This document shows, one piece after another, positions 26,439-38,580 of a stretch of DNA of 64,000 nucleotides; position 1 is the first letter of the stretch; every line of letters starts with the position of its first letter. Where the stretch lies: NCBI GenBank assembly GCA_013397845.1, contig VZTG01007409.1:1566210-1630209 (forward strand), given 5' to 3'. This DNA comes from Melanocharis versteri (Eukaryota > Chordata > Aves > Passeriformes > Melanocharitidae). The notes below the pieces were generated by a model that worked only from the letters and a program-made list of their open reading frames with translations, was not told the DNA's origin and ran no database searches. A program made the position numbers and the translations under genes.

Positions 26439-26480
26439 AAAAACAACAAAAAAAAACAAAACCAAAAACCCCAAACCAAC
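26439..26480. repeat. A/C-rich low-complexity stretch
   Basis: Irregular AAC and AAAACC units. Similar stretches at 36420-36570 and 47240-47295 suggest a recurrent compositional type in this genome. Confidence 0.7.
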
Positions 26481-28069
26481 AAACTCCTGAAATTAATTAG
26501 AAATAAGGACTGAAATAACTTTTAAGTCACATGCCAATATTAGAGAGGGAAGCTGGACAATGAACCAGAGTTACCACTAGCAGTTCTGCAGTTTATACAC
26601 CTGCCATCCGACAACCAGATATAGTGGCACCTTCTAGATGCTTCGTTCCACTCTGGCAAAGTAGCCATAAACCTGGCTTAGATAACCTTCAAAGCTAAGT
26701 TTATGACTATGTCGCATTGGTAGAATTATAAGTAGCAGCTGTCATGAAGCTGTAAGATTGATCTGTGCCTCCTAGGCCTTTGTCTCTCACATTTTGTGAT
26801 TTAAAGAAAGAGTAGAAGGGGGTGTGTGACTCTACCAGAGAAATCTTACATGCACTTGTAGCAGGGGCTAGGCACTTGAATTAGCCCATATATGAAAGTC
26901 AGTATGTGGCTGTGGTGTCTTGTAATTTAGAGTGTGATTTTTATCTTCCAAATTTAGACATCTAGGCATTGAAGTCTGAGTTTATCTCCTTGGGTTTCTT
27001 GTGTGGTGAGTGGAGAGAAATAAGAAGAGGTTGTTCTTATACCTCTAAGTCTCTATTTCACTTTAAGCAGAATTGTCTTTTAGATTGCCTATTATGTGGA
27101 GCTTATATGAATGTATTTATACTTAAGTTTCTAATTTTTAGTTACCTGAATTTTAGATTCAGTATCTTAGCGACGTGCGCACTTACTGAACAGAAAAGCC
27201 ACTAAATGGCAGGCACTAAGATGAGTGAACTGCAAGGTCCTCTTGCAAGGGGAAATGCTTTGCAACACAAGATTTTTCTGTTTTCTTCTCTTTGTTCCTT
27301 ACTGAGGAGATCTCGTCCATAGAACGAACAGTGGAATTCCTAGACCCTTCATCTCCTTTGTATCAGTCCTGCTGAGAACAAGACCTGCACCTCAGTTCCT
27401 AACAGGCTATGAGAAATAACTGAGAATCAGGAAGTTGTACATGTGTTATTCTTCTCTGATGGATATACTTCCTTAAAAGGTTGATTTATTTTAAAAATAT
27501 TTTAAAATATTTTTAATATTATTCTTTTCCTGCCTCATCATGTTTTTCTTTATATGGTGACTCATATTGTCTAGCTCTAAAATTACCATTTTCTGTGATA
27601 ATACATTAAGAAATACCTCTCATATCTTTCAAAAAGTTGTATTAGTAGCAGAAAATAAAAGAATGCCCTACATTCTTTTTATACAAACAGAGCTTTTTCA
27701 TCATTAATAAAGGTTTCTACAGATTATATTTTCTTTTGAATCCAGTTTAATTGGAGAAAGTTGACTGCTGTTAAAGATCTTGGGTTTTTTTCGAGCCTAG
27801 GAAAGACCATATGAATAAAACTTCCAGGAGCTTCTAGGCAAACTTATTTCCATATAAACCAGATGCATGTTCTTTCTATACCACAGATTTGTCAATCTCT
27901 TTGCATGTAGACAAAAGATTAAACTAGCCAAAGTAGGTAGCATTGACTTTGGGTTTATTTTCATTGCAAGAAGTAAAGTTGGCAATGCAAACCTTATGTA
28001 CTCATTTAAATAAAGCCTCCTTTTCTTTACTTTTCTGTACAAAATGTCTTGCTAAAGAGAAATAAATGG

Positions 28070-28625
28070 AAGGAGGGGATTGTCTGCTCTGCTCCACACT
28101 GGTGTGGCCTCACCTTTAATACTGTGTGCACTTTTGGGTGCCACAACATAAAAAAGATATTCAGCTATTAGAGAACATCCAAAGGAGAGCAACAAAGATG
28201 GTGAAGGGCCTTGAGGGGAAGCCATATGGGGAATGGCTGAGGTCACTTGGTCTGTTCAGCCTGGAGAAGAGGAAACTGAGGGGAGACCTCACTGCAGTCT
28301 GCAAATTCCTTCTGAGTGGAACAGGAGGGGCAGACGCTGATCTCTTCTCTGTGGTGACCAGTGCCAGGACCCGAGGGAATGCACTGAGGCTGTGTCAGGG
28401 GAGGTTTAAGTTCAATGTTAGAAAAAGGTTCTTCACCCAGTGGGTGGTTGGGCACTGGAACAGGCTCCCCAGGGAAGTGGTCACATCACCAGCCTGGCAG
28501 AGTTCAAGAAGCATTTGGACATGCTCTTGGGCATTATTCTTGGGAATGGTCTTCTGCAGGGCCGGGAGTTGGACTCAATGACCTTTGTCAACCCCTTCCA
28601 GCTCAGCATATTTTGTGATTCTGTC
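28070..28625 (+). mobile_element. CR1 LINE, 5'-truncated, best-preserved copy
   Basis: This is the 3' end of a CR1 non-LTR retrotransposon. A frame open from 28126 encodes the C-terminal part of the ORF2 reverse transcriptase region. Residues such as ENIQRRATKMVKGLEG, SLGLFSLEKRKLRGDL and VVGHWNRLPREVV are typical of the family, in the usual order. Near 28486-28500 the frame breaks: the expected continuation (AEFKKHLDMLLG) is in another plus frame, consistent with loss of one base. After it come the usual 3' region (GGGCCGGGAGTTGGACTC-like at 28560-28577) and the terminus near 28610-28625 with a TGTGATTCTG-type end. Low divergence from the CR1 pattern I remember makes it the youngest CR1 here. 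It lacks the 5' UTR, ORF1, endonuclease and catalytic RT core, so it is not mobile. Confidence 0.96.
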
Positions 28626-31600
28626 TCTTCTCTGAGAGCTCTTTAGTAGATTTACACTATGAAAGGTATCCACTTGGAGAACAATCTCTGGATCCCATTC
28701 CAGAAAGGTCAGATCAGTTTGCATCCACATTGCTCAGTGATAGGCCCCTATAGTACAGACTGATTGTGTTTTCCTGCACTGGGGCCACACAAGACTCAGA
28801 GATGTAACAATGTGTTTTTTTTTTTCTGGTCTTGTTGTGTTTTCTTTTTGTTTTCTTGTTTAAAATATCTGAAATTATGCCAGGATTCCCCAGTTTAATG
28901 TTCTTTAATGAAGTAGAGCATGTGTTTGATGCTTTAGAGAATGATATGAGGGTACCTGGGCGTGCTGGAATGTGAAAGACCTGCTAAAGTCTTGGTGATG
29001 TTGGGTGACTGATAGAGAAGAGATGCAAAACTCCCTTCCTCTTCCTGGATATAGTATGTGGAAAAGTCTTTTCCCAAAACAAGAAAAAAACCCCTAGGTT
29101 TCATCCTGGAGAAAATGAATTGGTTTATTCTAAGAGAGAGACCAGGAATTAAATTGTCTGTGTAATAGGGATGATATGGGGATTAGGATCTGAAGCAGAG
29201 TAAAGTGGAAGGGTAAGTAATTTGCCTTTGTGGGAACAGCTGTTCCCCAGTCGTCACTCCAGGGAGGTAAATAAAGTTTCAGTACTGAAAATTACAGGTC
29301 AAAAAGGAGCTCCAAGTAGAAAGAGCTATTGTTATTCCTCAGAGTTAATTTCTCTGCTTACATTACTGACATTGGACTTTGCCTTACCTGATATTTTCAC
29401 AGCATTCCTCCTTACAACTTTTTACTTTCCTTTTCTTCTCTGCTTGCTACCCTGAAAACACAGATTCCAGTTGGTAAAGAACTTGTTAAAAGCAAATTTT
29501 TATGCTAAATAATCCTATAATAACTTCTGAATTTGCAGCTGAGAAATGTATATCAGTCTCTTCCTGTGGCACCAAAAAATGCACCAACCCGGGAAGTTGT
29601 ATCACTTATTTTGATCCTGTCAAATACCTTTGATAAAGATGAGTATGATGTTGTTTGTTGCATAGACTACATGGGCACTTCTTACATTTCCCAGGATGGT
29701 TTGATCAGCTTGTGCACCAAAATGGATCCATTTCCATATATCAGCGCGGCTCCATGGGCATTCTTATGTAGATTGGCAACTGAGGATCCTCCCAAGGAAG
29801 ACTGAAATTTTGCTGAGGGCTAGAGGAAAAAGTGGACCCTTTGTGTTGTAGTCATTCCATGTACGCAATAACTTATTGTCTTATTTTAATCCTACAAAAA
29901 AAAAAATAAAATCATAGTCATCAAAAAAACAAGTCTGAATTTTTATCCAAGGTGATCGTCATATTCCAAATGTTATATCTTATGGGGAAAGAGATTGCTA
30001 TTTTGTTTTTCTTACCCTAAGCATTGAGGCAGAATAATCTCAAGAAAGCAAATGCACAAAATATCTCATGAGCCAGATAACCAAACACAGTAAATTATTC
30101 TTTGATTCATGAAAGATTGAGTGAGTAAAATGGCAGAAGGTGGTGCTAAGTTATGGAAACTTGAACTGTACTGTACCTCCCAGGAAGGTGAGAACCTTTC
30201 TAATAAATAAGTCAGTTCATGTATCTCCTGCTAACTCTGTTCCTATTTGTACTGAAATACCTTACAAACCAGCATCTAGTAATAGCCAGCCAACTATCAG
30301 ACATACCTGTATTAATTGATCTAAGCTGTTGATCATGAATGACGAGAAATAAATTTTAGGAGGTCTGATGGAAAGTTGTTTTATACAAACATTGGAGCTC
30401 TGAATGCTCAAACTTGGAAATATTTAAGTGTTTTTGAAATATTAAAAAATAATACTGAGGTGATAAAAATCCATGGAAATGAACAATTTATGACTAATAA
30501 AAGGGGGCATTACCCTTGAAGTCCTGTAATCCCCTATTATGCGTTAAACATTCAATGAAATGTTCATTGTTTGAGTACTTTCCATTTGCCAGCGTGCTCT
30601 TGGCAGACCTTTTAGTAGTTTCAGCAGGAAAGAAATTAAATGAGATGGAAAACGTTAAAAATAATACTCAAAATACTATTTAGGCATGTGATCCTCTTAT
30701 GAACTTCACAATGAGCTATTAAAATGCATTCACTAACTGTATAACAAAGAGGTAACAGGCTGTACTAAGAAAAGGGGATTTTAATGTGGTCGAATAGCTA
30801 AAGAACATAGGTGTAGATTTGATTTCTTTGCTATTCACGTGTAAGCAGCTTTGAGGAATTTGCCTTTCTAAAGATCATCTGCTGAACTTTCCATTTGGTC
30901 AATGAAACTCGTTCTCCACTGCACTGTAACTGCAGCAGCCTTTTAAGGACTTGATAGAGTTTAACCTACTGCTTTATTTTCCACATCTGTATATGGCTGC
31001 ATTGTTAACCCTGTAACACACAGTAACCAGCTCTTCAGATCTTAAGAAGACAACACTTTCTAGCCTTAGCAAGGCAGGCAGTTACCCTCACCTGTTAAAG
31101 GGTGTCTCCACTCCACAGATCTTATCACTTCTCATCTCTCACCCAAGTAGCCCAGAAAGGAATCCCATGACCTGATTTACTCGTCCTCACCAGAATCCTG
31201 GAGAGCACTCTGTTGCTCAAGAGCCTTTATGAACAAAAGTGAAAACACAACTTAGATGAAAATCCAAGAGGTTATTACTGGTACAGTTGAAATTTTAAAG
31301 TCTAATCACAGAATTATTATTAGCCCAGATCTAGTTATTACAGAAAATGAAAGAGAAAAAATAAGACCCAAATACTAACATAAAGAAGTTTGTTACTATT
31401 ATTAGTATTACTACTACTATTACTATAAATATGGGTAGGGTACAGTGAATTGGAAGCATCCTAATTCTTCCACTTGGAGGACTATGATGTTGATATTTTC
31501 ATCTTTCTTAGCTCAGGATCCACTTTTTTTTATCTGCTAACATTGCTTTACAGCTTTCTCTCTTTCTCTTCAGCATCAGTCTGTACCCTGATTCCAAACA

Positions 31601-33164
31601 TCCTGTGCCTGCACTCCCCTTCATCCTGTGTCCCCACTTCCTAAGGCATCTGCTTTCATCTGCTTTCATACCAGGCCTTTACTTTTTCATATTTTTGTTA
31701 GCGTAATAAAAAATTCTCCTACACAGAAAAATTACTGTTTATTATTACCTATTCAAAGCTTTGGTTATACCGTATGATAAGTGAAAACTCCGAATTAAGA
31801 GGAGCCAGCTCAACATTAGGAAAGTTGTAGTTACAGCTAAACCAAGTGGAAACAGAGTTCCAGGTAAGATTGGAAAAGTTCAGAGGAAGGAAAGCTGACA
31901 AATTTCAGTCCTGAGGCCTTGCAAAATCACTACAAAAACAGTAGCCTACTACCAGCAATAGCAATACACTTTTTCCTCATTCATGTCTGTTAAGGAAGTC
32001 AATAGAATTAGACTGCTACCTCCAGCAAGCTGTTTGTTTCTTTAGGTGCAGAAGCTTGCCTCAATTTATTGTGGTAATTAGGTTTTTAAGCTAAGCAGAA
32101 TGAATACAGGCCTTTATGCTCCCTCAGTGCCAGTGTGATGATGACAGGAAATGAATAGCAAGGGATAAAAAAGAGGCAAAAATCTGAAAGGATTTTGCAA
32201 ACAGATACCAAATTTTTTTCAAGACAGAGCTGTGACTTGGCTCTCTTTAGGGCTGAGATCCTTGATTTCTCAGCCACTGGCTACTACTCATGCTCCTGCT
32301 TCACTTCCTAGAAGAGCAGGACCATAGCAAGCTGGAATGAAAATAAAACAGTGGGGAAAACCAGAAAATATTTGCCTTCAAACTTTTCTATCGGGAGAAA
32401 TATTGGTAATTTATGAAAATAACATTAATTTGATGATTCGGTGATCATCAGTCTCACAGTACCTTAGTGAATGAACTAGTCAGGTTTTATGACACCATTT
32501 CATACATGCCTCTTGAAAGGCCAAATATTTAGATGGTAGTGGGTAATGAAGTAAAGTCATGTGTCTGTACTGTGAGTGCAGTGGAACCTTGCTTCTGCGC
32601 TTGGGCTTTTTTTCTGGCTGGACAGGATCCTCAGTCAGGTGCGGTGTGCTGCCCAGCCAGTGTGCAGCTAACCAGCTCAGGGTATGGGCAAGTGGCATTT
32701 GGACCTATTTACAAAAGCCTTCAGAGACTTAGACCTGTGCTTAACTTGTAAGGTTGAGCTTAGGTTATGTGACAAAACTCTTCTACACACTCATAGCGAT
32801 GCTCAGAGACACCATGGAAGGAGGGGGAGCCAAATAATACTCTTCCAGCCCACTCCCAGGAGCCATCAGTCCCTCACATATTAAGCTGAGCAAACAAAAT
32901 GAAAATATTCATGTTCTTATAAAAAAGCCTCCTGTCCCTCTCATAATTTTTCTAGATTAGTGGAATTTTAAATGAGCATCCTTGTTTTATGAATATTTCT
33001 CAAATGTTTATTCCTATTTTGATAAATGCAGTGATGTAAACAAAAGCAAAAACAAAGCCAATCAATTTTGAAACATCAAAAAGCCTCCAACAAAAAGCCT
33101 TTCAAATAACAATAATTTTTGACCACAGAATTAAAACTGTATTTCATGTTATCTGATTCAGGTC
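28626..33164. other. Non-coding sequence, no gene seen
   Basis: No recognisable family. T-rich run at about 28814-28827; A run near 29898-29908; TTA/CTA-rich microsatellite at 31393-31427. A 90-codon plus frame at 29533-29805 begins a few bases after an acceptor-like TTTGCAG but resembles nothing I know. The stretch 32560-32690 is locally GC-richer with open frames on both strands, again unrecognised. Confidence 0.55.
31393..31427. repeat. Trinucleotide (TTA/CTA) microsatellite
   Basis: Imperfect run of TTA, TTAC and CTA units over about 35 bases. Confidence 0.7.
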
Positions 33165-33715
33165 AAAAGAGGGGATTACTCTGCTGTATTAAGCACTGTT
33201 TTAGTCTCACCTGGAGTACTGTGTGTGGTTCTGGGCTCCACAGTTTGAGAAGGATGTGAAGGTACTTGAATGTGTCCAGAGGAGGGCAACAAAATCGGTG
33301 AGATGGCTGGAAGGAATGTCCCACAAGGAGCCACTAGGGACCGTGGGTTTGTGTAGTTTGAAGAAAAGGAAGCTAAGGGGTGACTGCATTCAGCTTCTGG
33401 AGGACAAAAAGTAGAGAGGGGGGTGCTGTTCTCTAGTGTCCATTGATAGGATGTGCGTGAGTGTTCAAAACTGCATCAGGGAAGGTTCTGACTTGACATT
33501 AGGAAGCACTTATTTTTTACTGAGAGGGCGGTCAAACCCTGGAACAGGCTTCCTAGAGAGATGGTCCATTCTCCATGCCTGCCAGAGTTCAAGAGATTTT
33601 TGGACAGTGGCCTTAATAACACACTTTAACTGTCAGTCATCCCTGAATTGCTTAAGCAGTTGGACTAGATGATAATTTTGTGTCCCTTCCTACTGAATTA
33701 GTTTATTCTATTCTA
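33165..33715 (+). mobile_element. CR1 LINE, 5'-truncated, degraded
   Basis: The segment starts with the CR1 coding stretch for CACCTGGAGTACTGTGTG (near 33208). A frame open from 33223 encodes WAPQFEKDVKVLE and CVQRRATKSVRWLEG, typical of the CR1 reverse-transcriptase tail, then meets a stop at 33412-33414. Downstream blocks CCTGGAACAGGCTTCCTAGA (about 33539-33558) and GCCAGAGTTCAAGAGATTTT (about 33581-33600) and the 3' end near 33715 match CR1 in order. Internal deletions after 33400 and frame breaks show it is dead. It belongs to a different CR1 subfamily or age class from the copy at 28070. Confidence 0.95.
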
Positions 33716-33997
33716 ATGCAGAAATTCAGGAAAATATTTTAAGCTTGATTTACACCGAAGTGGTGGAAGAAGATAAGAGGAAAGATTTAAAACCTTCAGA
33801 AGAGCAAAACCTGAATTAGAAGTTCCTTGATACTGTACAAGAAGTCAACTATTCCATCTTAAAAATAGGAATAATTTTTATTTTCTCTTCTATGTAAGCT
33901 TTTCCTTGTATCACTAAAGACAGTAAAGGATCTTGCAGTGACTTCAGCGGGTTGAGAATCAACCAGATTGCATCCTGGAATTTCAAATTACTTTTTT

Positions 33998-34059
33998 AAC
34001 GGTGGAAATTGCACTTTGAAGCTAAGTGGAAATTGTTTGAAGTTAGGTGGCAATTGTTT
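33998..34059. repeat. Three diverged tandem copies, about 20-21 bp
   Basis: Copies at 33998-34017, 34018-34038 and 34039-34059 share the pattern G(A)AGTTAGGTGGAAATTGTTT. The last two are the most alike. No coding frame or RNA fold is implied; this looks like local slippage that has since drifted. Confidence 0.75.
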
Positions 34060-36419
34060 GCGATTTTTTTTTTACTTTTTTTTTTCTTTTTAATATCTGT
34101 ATTATTTACTCTTTTTTTGAAGCTTTCTTTTCTTACTTCTGCATCTTTCTTGTCAATGCAATGTAGGTCTGAGTAGAGCTGTGTTCTCTTATTGGTTTCT
34201 CTGAAGGTGGCTATTATTCAGGGGTAATTCTAGTTATTCTAATAGATATCCTTTCAGGAAAAATAAGATTCTCCTTCTTCCATTAATTTGATTTTACGCT
34301 CTTCCTTATGCAGCTAGTGACAAATGCTGTCAATATCATATTGTTAGTTTCAGTACATTATGACTTTTACATATTAGGAATAAGATTCCATTGTTTCTAG
34401 CAATTTATTCTAGCAATTTTTGTTTGTGCAATTTTTTACAAAGTGTTTTAAAATTGTGAACAACAACATAGAGGCCAAGAAACAAAAAAAAAATACAGTC
34501 TGAAAAAGAGAGTGAATAATTAATGGTTTTGATTATGTGTAAATTGCTTCTCATGTTGTCCAGAAGAAGTCTGAAATCACTTCTCAGTGTGAACAAAGGA
34601 AACACAGGAGAGATCTCAAGGTCTGGTTACATTCCAAGTTTACTTGTAAAAATCACTATAGGAAGTATTGTGAAAAGCTCAGTGTGGATTTATAGGTCTC
34701 TAATGAAAAGGGATTCTGCTTATCCAATCTCTAAAACAAAGTAGATAATATGTACTTTTAACTTGCTCTGAGTTTGCATCCTCAGGAACCTCTTAGAGTA
34801 GGTTCATGAGAAACTTAGATTACAGCTGATGTTTGTCCCTGACATAAATCCCACTAATATTCAAGAATCAACAAACGAACTTTACAAAACCCCAATTTCT
34901 CTAAAAATATGTATAACTTATTTGTCTGAATGTATGTTAATAAAACATTTGTATATTCTTCATAAATTCCAGAGATAGATATAACTACTACTGGCATGTA
35001 ACCACCATCAGCTTCATAACTTTCAATCTCAGTGACAGTTAACAAAATATCCTAATCAGTTGAGCTGGGATTGGATCCTCCTGCCCATCTGAACCCTGCG
35101 ATCCAAAGGGGCCCAACTCTTTATTTCATAGTCAGACAATATTTATTTCCCCATCTTCCCTTCACATACATATGGCAGCGGAATGTGAGAAAATTAAGAA
35201 TGTGTGTTATAAATTACAACATAATTCAGAACCTTCTGAGGTTGTAGTTAAATTTGTCTCTGGCAAAATGGAAGGTGTCTGGCTTTCTCTGTAAATGTCT
35301 AGAGCACATCCTTCAGTAGTTTTAGGAATAGAGCAAGACTTATTTTCACACACACAAAAAAATTACTGATGGCTTGGCTAAATCTTCCAGTAATTTAAAG
35401 CCCCCAGATTTTAGTAATTATGTCTTACTTGAAAAACAATGCTTCAAATGATGGAAAATAATGTTTTCTAAAATAGAACAAGTTTCCTGACATCAAAACC
35501 TTTGAAAATAAGTTCTAGAGGGTTCAGAAAATACTTCTAATCCTCTCATCTGTAACACAGCTTGCCACACACTTAAAAATTTCAACACTCCTACTCTTTC
35601 CTGCCAGCAGATAGAAAACCTGTAATATTTGTAACTGTCAATTTTATATTTAACTTTCCCTTTTAAATAAAATGCTTACATCCTTTTATGTAAATTTTAA
35701 GGTTTTAATATGAGGGATCGGAGTTAAGGAGAAAACTGACCTCTGAAAGGATGAATACTTTCCACTTAATGGAAAGGAGGATTGTAGCATTGCTCTTTCC
35801 CCATAAAAATGTATGTTGAACCAAAACCACAAACCTGTTGAATAGGAAAGCAGATCTTTGATCAAGAATTTGTATGTGTGCATTCAGTGGGATTATCTGA
35901 AGATTTCTGAAAGACATATTTTTTTCTTTGGAATAGAGCAGAGACTCTAAAGAGAAGACAAATACTTGCAATCGAAATAATGTTGAGATTTGTCTTCTAA
36001 TTTGGAGGAGGAAAATTAAGATTCTACAGCCTTCTGGTATATAAGACATTTCATCTTGACAGAACTATATTTCCTGTCAAAAACCTGTTTCACTGTCTCC
36101 TAACCAGTTCATGTGCCTCAGTTATCAATAGTAGAAGTCTGGGACTTTTTATTTATCTGTGAATTTTTACTTGAAAAGAAAGATTAACTTTTAAGAATAT
36201 CAGCTGTATAAATCCTGAAGTGATTGCATATTCGTTGCAGCTGAGGAAGGATTGTTAGAAGTTAGAACAATTTAGGTCATAGAGAGGTTAAAATTCCAAC
36301 AAATCTCAGAGAAACAAAACTGTGGTAAAAATCTTCTTGAGACCTGAAGCCTATGGTCTAAACTTAATTTTCAGTATGTAGCTCAGCCAGAAGAAACCAT
36401 AAAATGATAATACTTTAAA

Positions 36420-36570
36420 AATATTAAATAAAATAAAAAAACCTCAAACAACCAAAACCAATGAAATGACTACCCAAGCAAAATAAACAACAAAAAAACC
36501 CCAAAACACCCCAAACCAAAACCAAGCTCCCAAAACCCCAAATAAACAAACAAACCTCAAAACCAAATCA
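36420..36570 (-). repeat. A/C-rich tract with minus-strand G-quadruplex potential
   Basis: Low-complexity AACC/AAACCCC sequence on the plus strand. C-runs at 36499-36502, 36509-36512, 36529-36531 and 36536-36539 give four G-runs on the minus strand with loops of about 6, 16 and 4 bases, a loose quadruplex pattern. It resembles telomere-like T/G sequence only in composition; there is no TTAGGG periodicity. Confidence 0.6.
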
Positions 36571-37220
36571 GATTTTTGTTTCATTCTTCGGCTTTTTTTT
36601 TTTTAGTAGGACATACAGTCCTGAAACTTTCTTCTGACTTTCTACAGTAATACAGTAATGCTCCGCACTTGCCTTTTTTTCTTATACACAGGTACAACAT
36701 GCTTTGCAAAGACGAGGAATCCTGAGTGGCTTCACTCTACAAGGAATGCACTGAGGTTAACTGTGCTACATTTCAGTCTTGCAGAATGAGCTGAAAATCT
36801 GCATGTAACTGTTTCCCACATGTGCTATTTGTGTTTCCAGTCTGTTGCATGATTCTTTGTAGGAAAGATTGCCTAGTGCTGTTCCATTGCATGTCCCCAG
36901 GCCCTGTCAGAAATGGAAAGGTTATTTCTCAGTGGAGTTCTGGGGTTAAATATTCTAATACAGAAGAAATAAAATAAAATAAAAATAGCCAGGCACAGGA
37001 AAAAAACATGGTGTTTGAGAAAAAAAAAAAGTCATTTTGCTGCACTTTTTCAATTATTTTCCTAGGAAAGAATTCATCTTTCAAATAATTTCAGTATTTA
37101 TGTCCCAAGATGAACTCTTATACATGTAGCAGAAGGAAAAATCTGTCTGCTTCCACTTACTGTTACAATTTTTTGGCTTCTTTTTAAAATTAATAATATT
37201 GCTAGTCAATACTAGCAGAC

Positions 37221-37274
37221 CTATCTATCTATCTATCTGTAGATAGATAGATAGATAGATATATATATATATAT
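37221..37274. repeat. (CTAT)n-(GATA)n inverted microsatellite followed by (AT)n
   Basis: CTAT units occupy 37221-37238, a 2-base GT spacer follows, and GATA units begin at 37241. The two 18-base arms are exact reverse complements, so the locus can form a perfect hairpin or cruciform. It then runs into (AT)n up to about 37274. It is probably unstable in length. Confidence 0.92.
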
Positions 37275-38528
37275 GAGCATCTGGAAATACTACAGTGCAA
37301 CCAGGACGATATACGTTGTTTCATAAAGCATGGAATATCAAAGTATTCTTATAGCAAATTTTCAGAGAAACTTTGAAAAAATATTCAAGTAATTTAAATT
37401 TAAATTTTATAGTGATATATCCTCAAGGCTAAGAATGCCCCACTTGCCCCCTTTTTTTCCTATAGAAATTTGAAATGAAAATAAAAGTGTACTTCTAGCA
37501 CCACTTGATAAGTATCAAACCTCTTATTAAACTACTACTCAGTTTGATAAACTAAAGATGTGATGAAGTAAAAAACTTAAAACTTATTTTTAGAAGTACT
37601 CTAAATTTTAGAATTTTAAGAAAAGTGTTTATTAGTATAACCCCATATAAACTCTTTTTCACTAATAATTTCCTTTTTTTCTTTATTGAGATGGAATTAT
37701 TTTGATCTTAAATAATGTATCAATTGCATTTTATGGCTATACAGAGCTTGATTATTAATTAAGTCCAACTGTCTGAAGGAATATTTTTAGAGATAAAAAC
37801 AATCGTGCAGTTTTGAAAAAAAAAAAAATTTGATCTTGTGTTTGTTATGTTTGGTTTCATTTTTTCCTACAACAAAAAAGAAACGATGTTTTCAATTATT
37901 CTGTGAAAGTGTATCTTCCACGGACAAATAATATCTAAACTGTTCTTCCCCCACTCCCACCTCTTTTTTCTGCATCATATTAGTTTTTCTCACAGCTCAA
38001 TTTCTACATGACACCAGCAGTTCAGCATGTATTCCCAAGATGGAGGTGATTACATTGTTTACACACTGCTATCTTTGATGGCATTTATCACAGGAGTAAT
38101 CTTTTTGGAGATAATTGAACTTTTGCTGTTATCACCAAGGATGCTTGAAGCACCTTTAAATACAGCATGGCATTCTTCTGTTGAGGACCTGCTCTTACAG
38201 TACAGCATAGCAGTTCTGGAGGCTCTGATTCTGTGTCAACATACACACACCTGTCTACCTTGGTATGCAGCCCTTTCTTTGTCACTGAACTGCCAGACTG
38301 AAAAGAATAGCGGCAACCCATTGCAATCACACAGCTAGCAGCACTGAACAATTGATTTACAATTCTTTAAAATAATTCTAATCATGCTAATACTCTATGG
38401 CATTAAACTGGATAGAATTTGTACCCTTTTCATGCTGAAGCACGGCCAAATGCAGTCACTTTTTATACATATTTGAAGACTGAAATATATATGTTTAGAT
38501 TTATATATATGTGTGCATGTGTAGGTAG

Positions 38529-38529
<1 letters not shown>

Positions 38530-38561
<32 letters not shown>

Positions 38562-38580
38562 CATGTACATGTATATGTAT
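38530..38580. repeat. (TATATG)n hexanucleotide repeat
   Basis: About eight units of TATATG, some changed to TACATG, preceded by a short GTAG run. The alternating purine-pyrimidine pattern could favour Z-DNA, but its AT content makes that weak. Confidence 0.85.

Larger units (their letters stand above)
23833..28069. other. Non-coding sequence, no gene seen
   Basis: Contains C-runs at 25341-25360 (reported separately), an A/C-rich stretch at about 26439-26480 and a 26-bp AT palindrome at 27491-27516. The longest frame is 106 codons on the minus strand (25233-25553), without recognisable motifs. Confidence 0.55.
33716..37219. other. AT-rich non-coding sequence, no gene seen
   Basis: Apart from the small tandem repeat at 33998-34059 and the A/C-rich tract at 36420-36570, I see no unit. 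The T-rich segment at about 34066-34130 and short A runs near 36592 and 37020 are low complexity. The longest frame is a 114-codon minus frame (35705-36049) without recognisable motifs. Confidence 0.55.

Noticed and set aside
28126..28581. 151-codon plus frame as a host gene
   Set aside because: It is CR1 reverse-transcriptase tail sequence with a frame break, not a host gene.
36420..36570. Interstitial telomere repeat
   Set aside because: A/C-rich on the plus strand but without TTAGGG/CCCTAA periodicity.
37221..38580. CRISPR-like array from the repeats in this stretch
   Set aside because: These are microsatellites without unique spacers, in a vertebrate genome.
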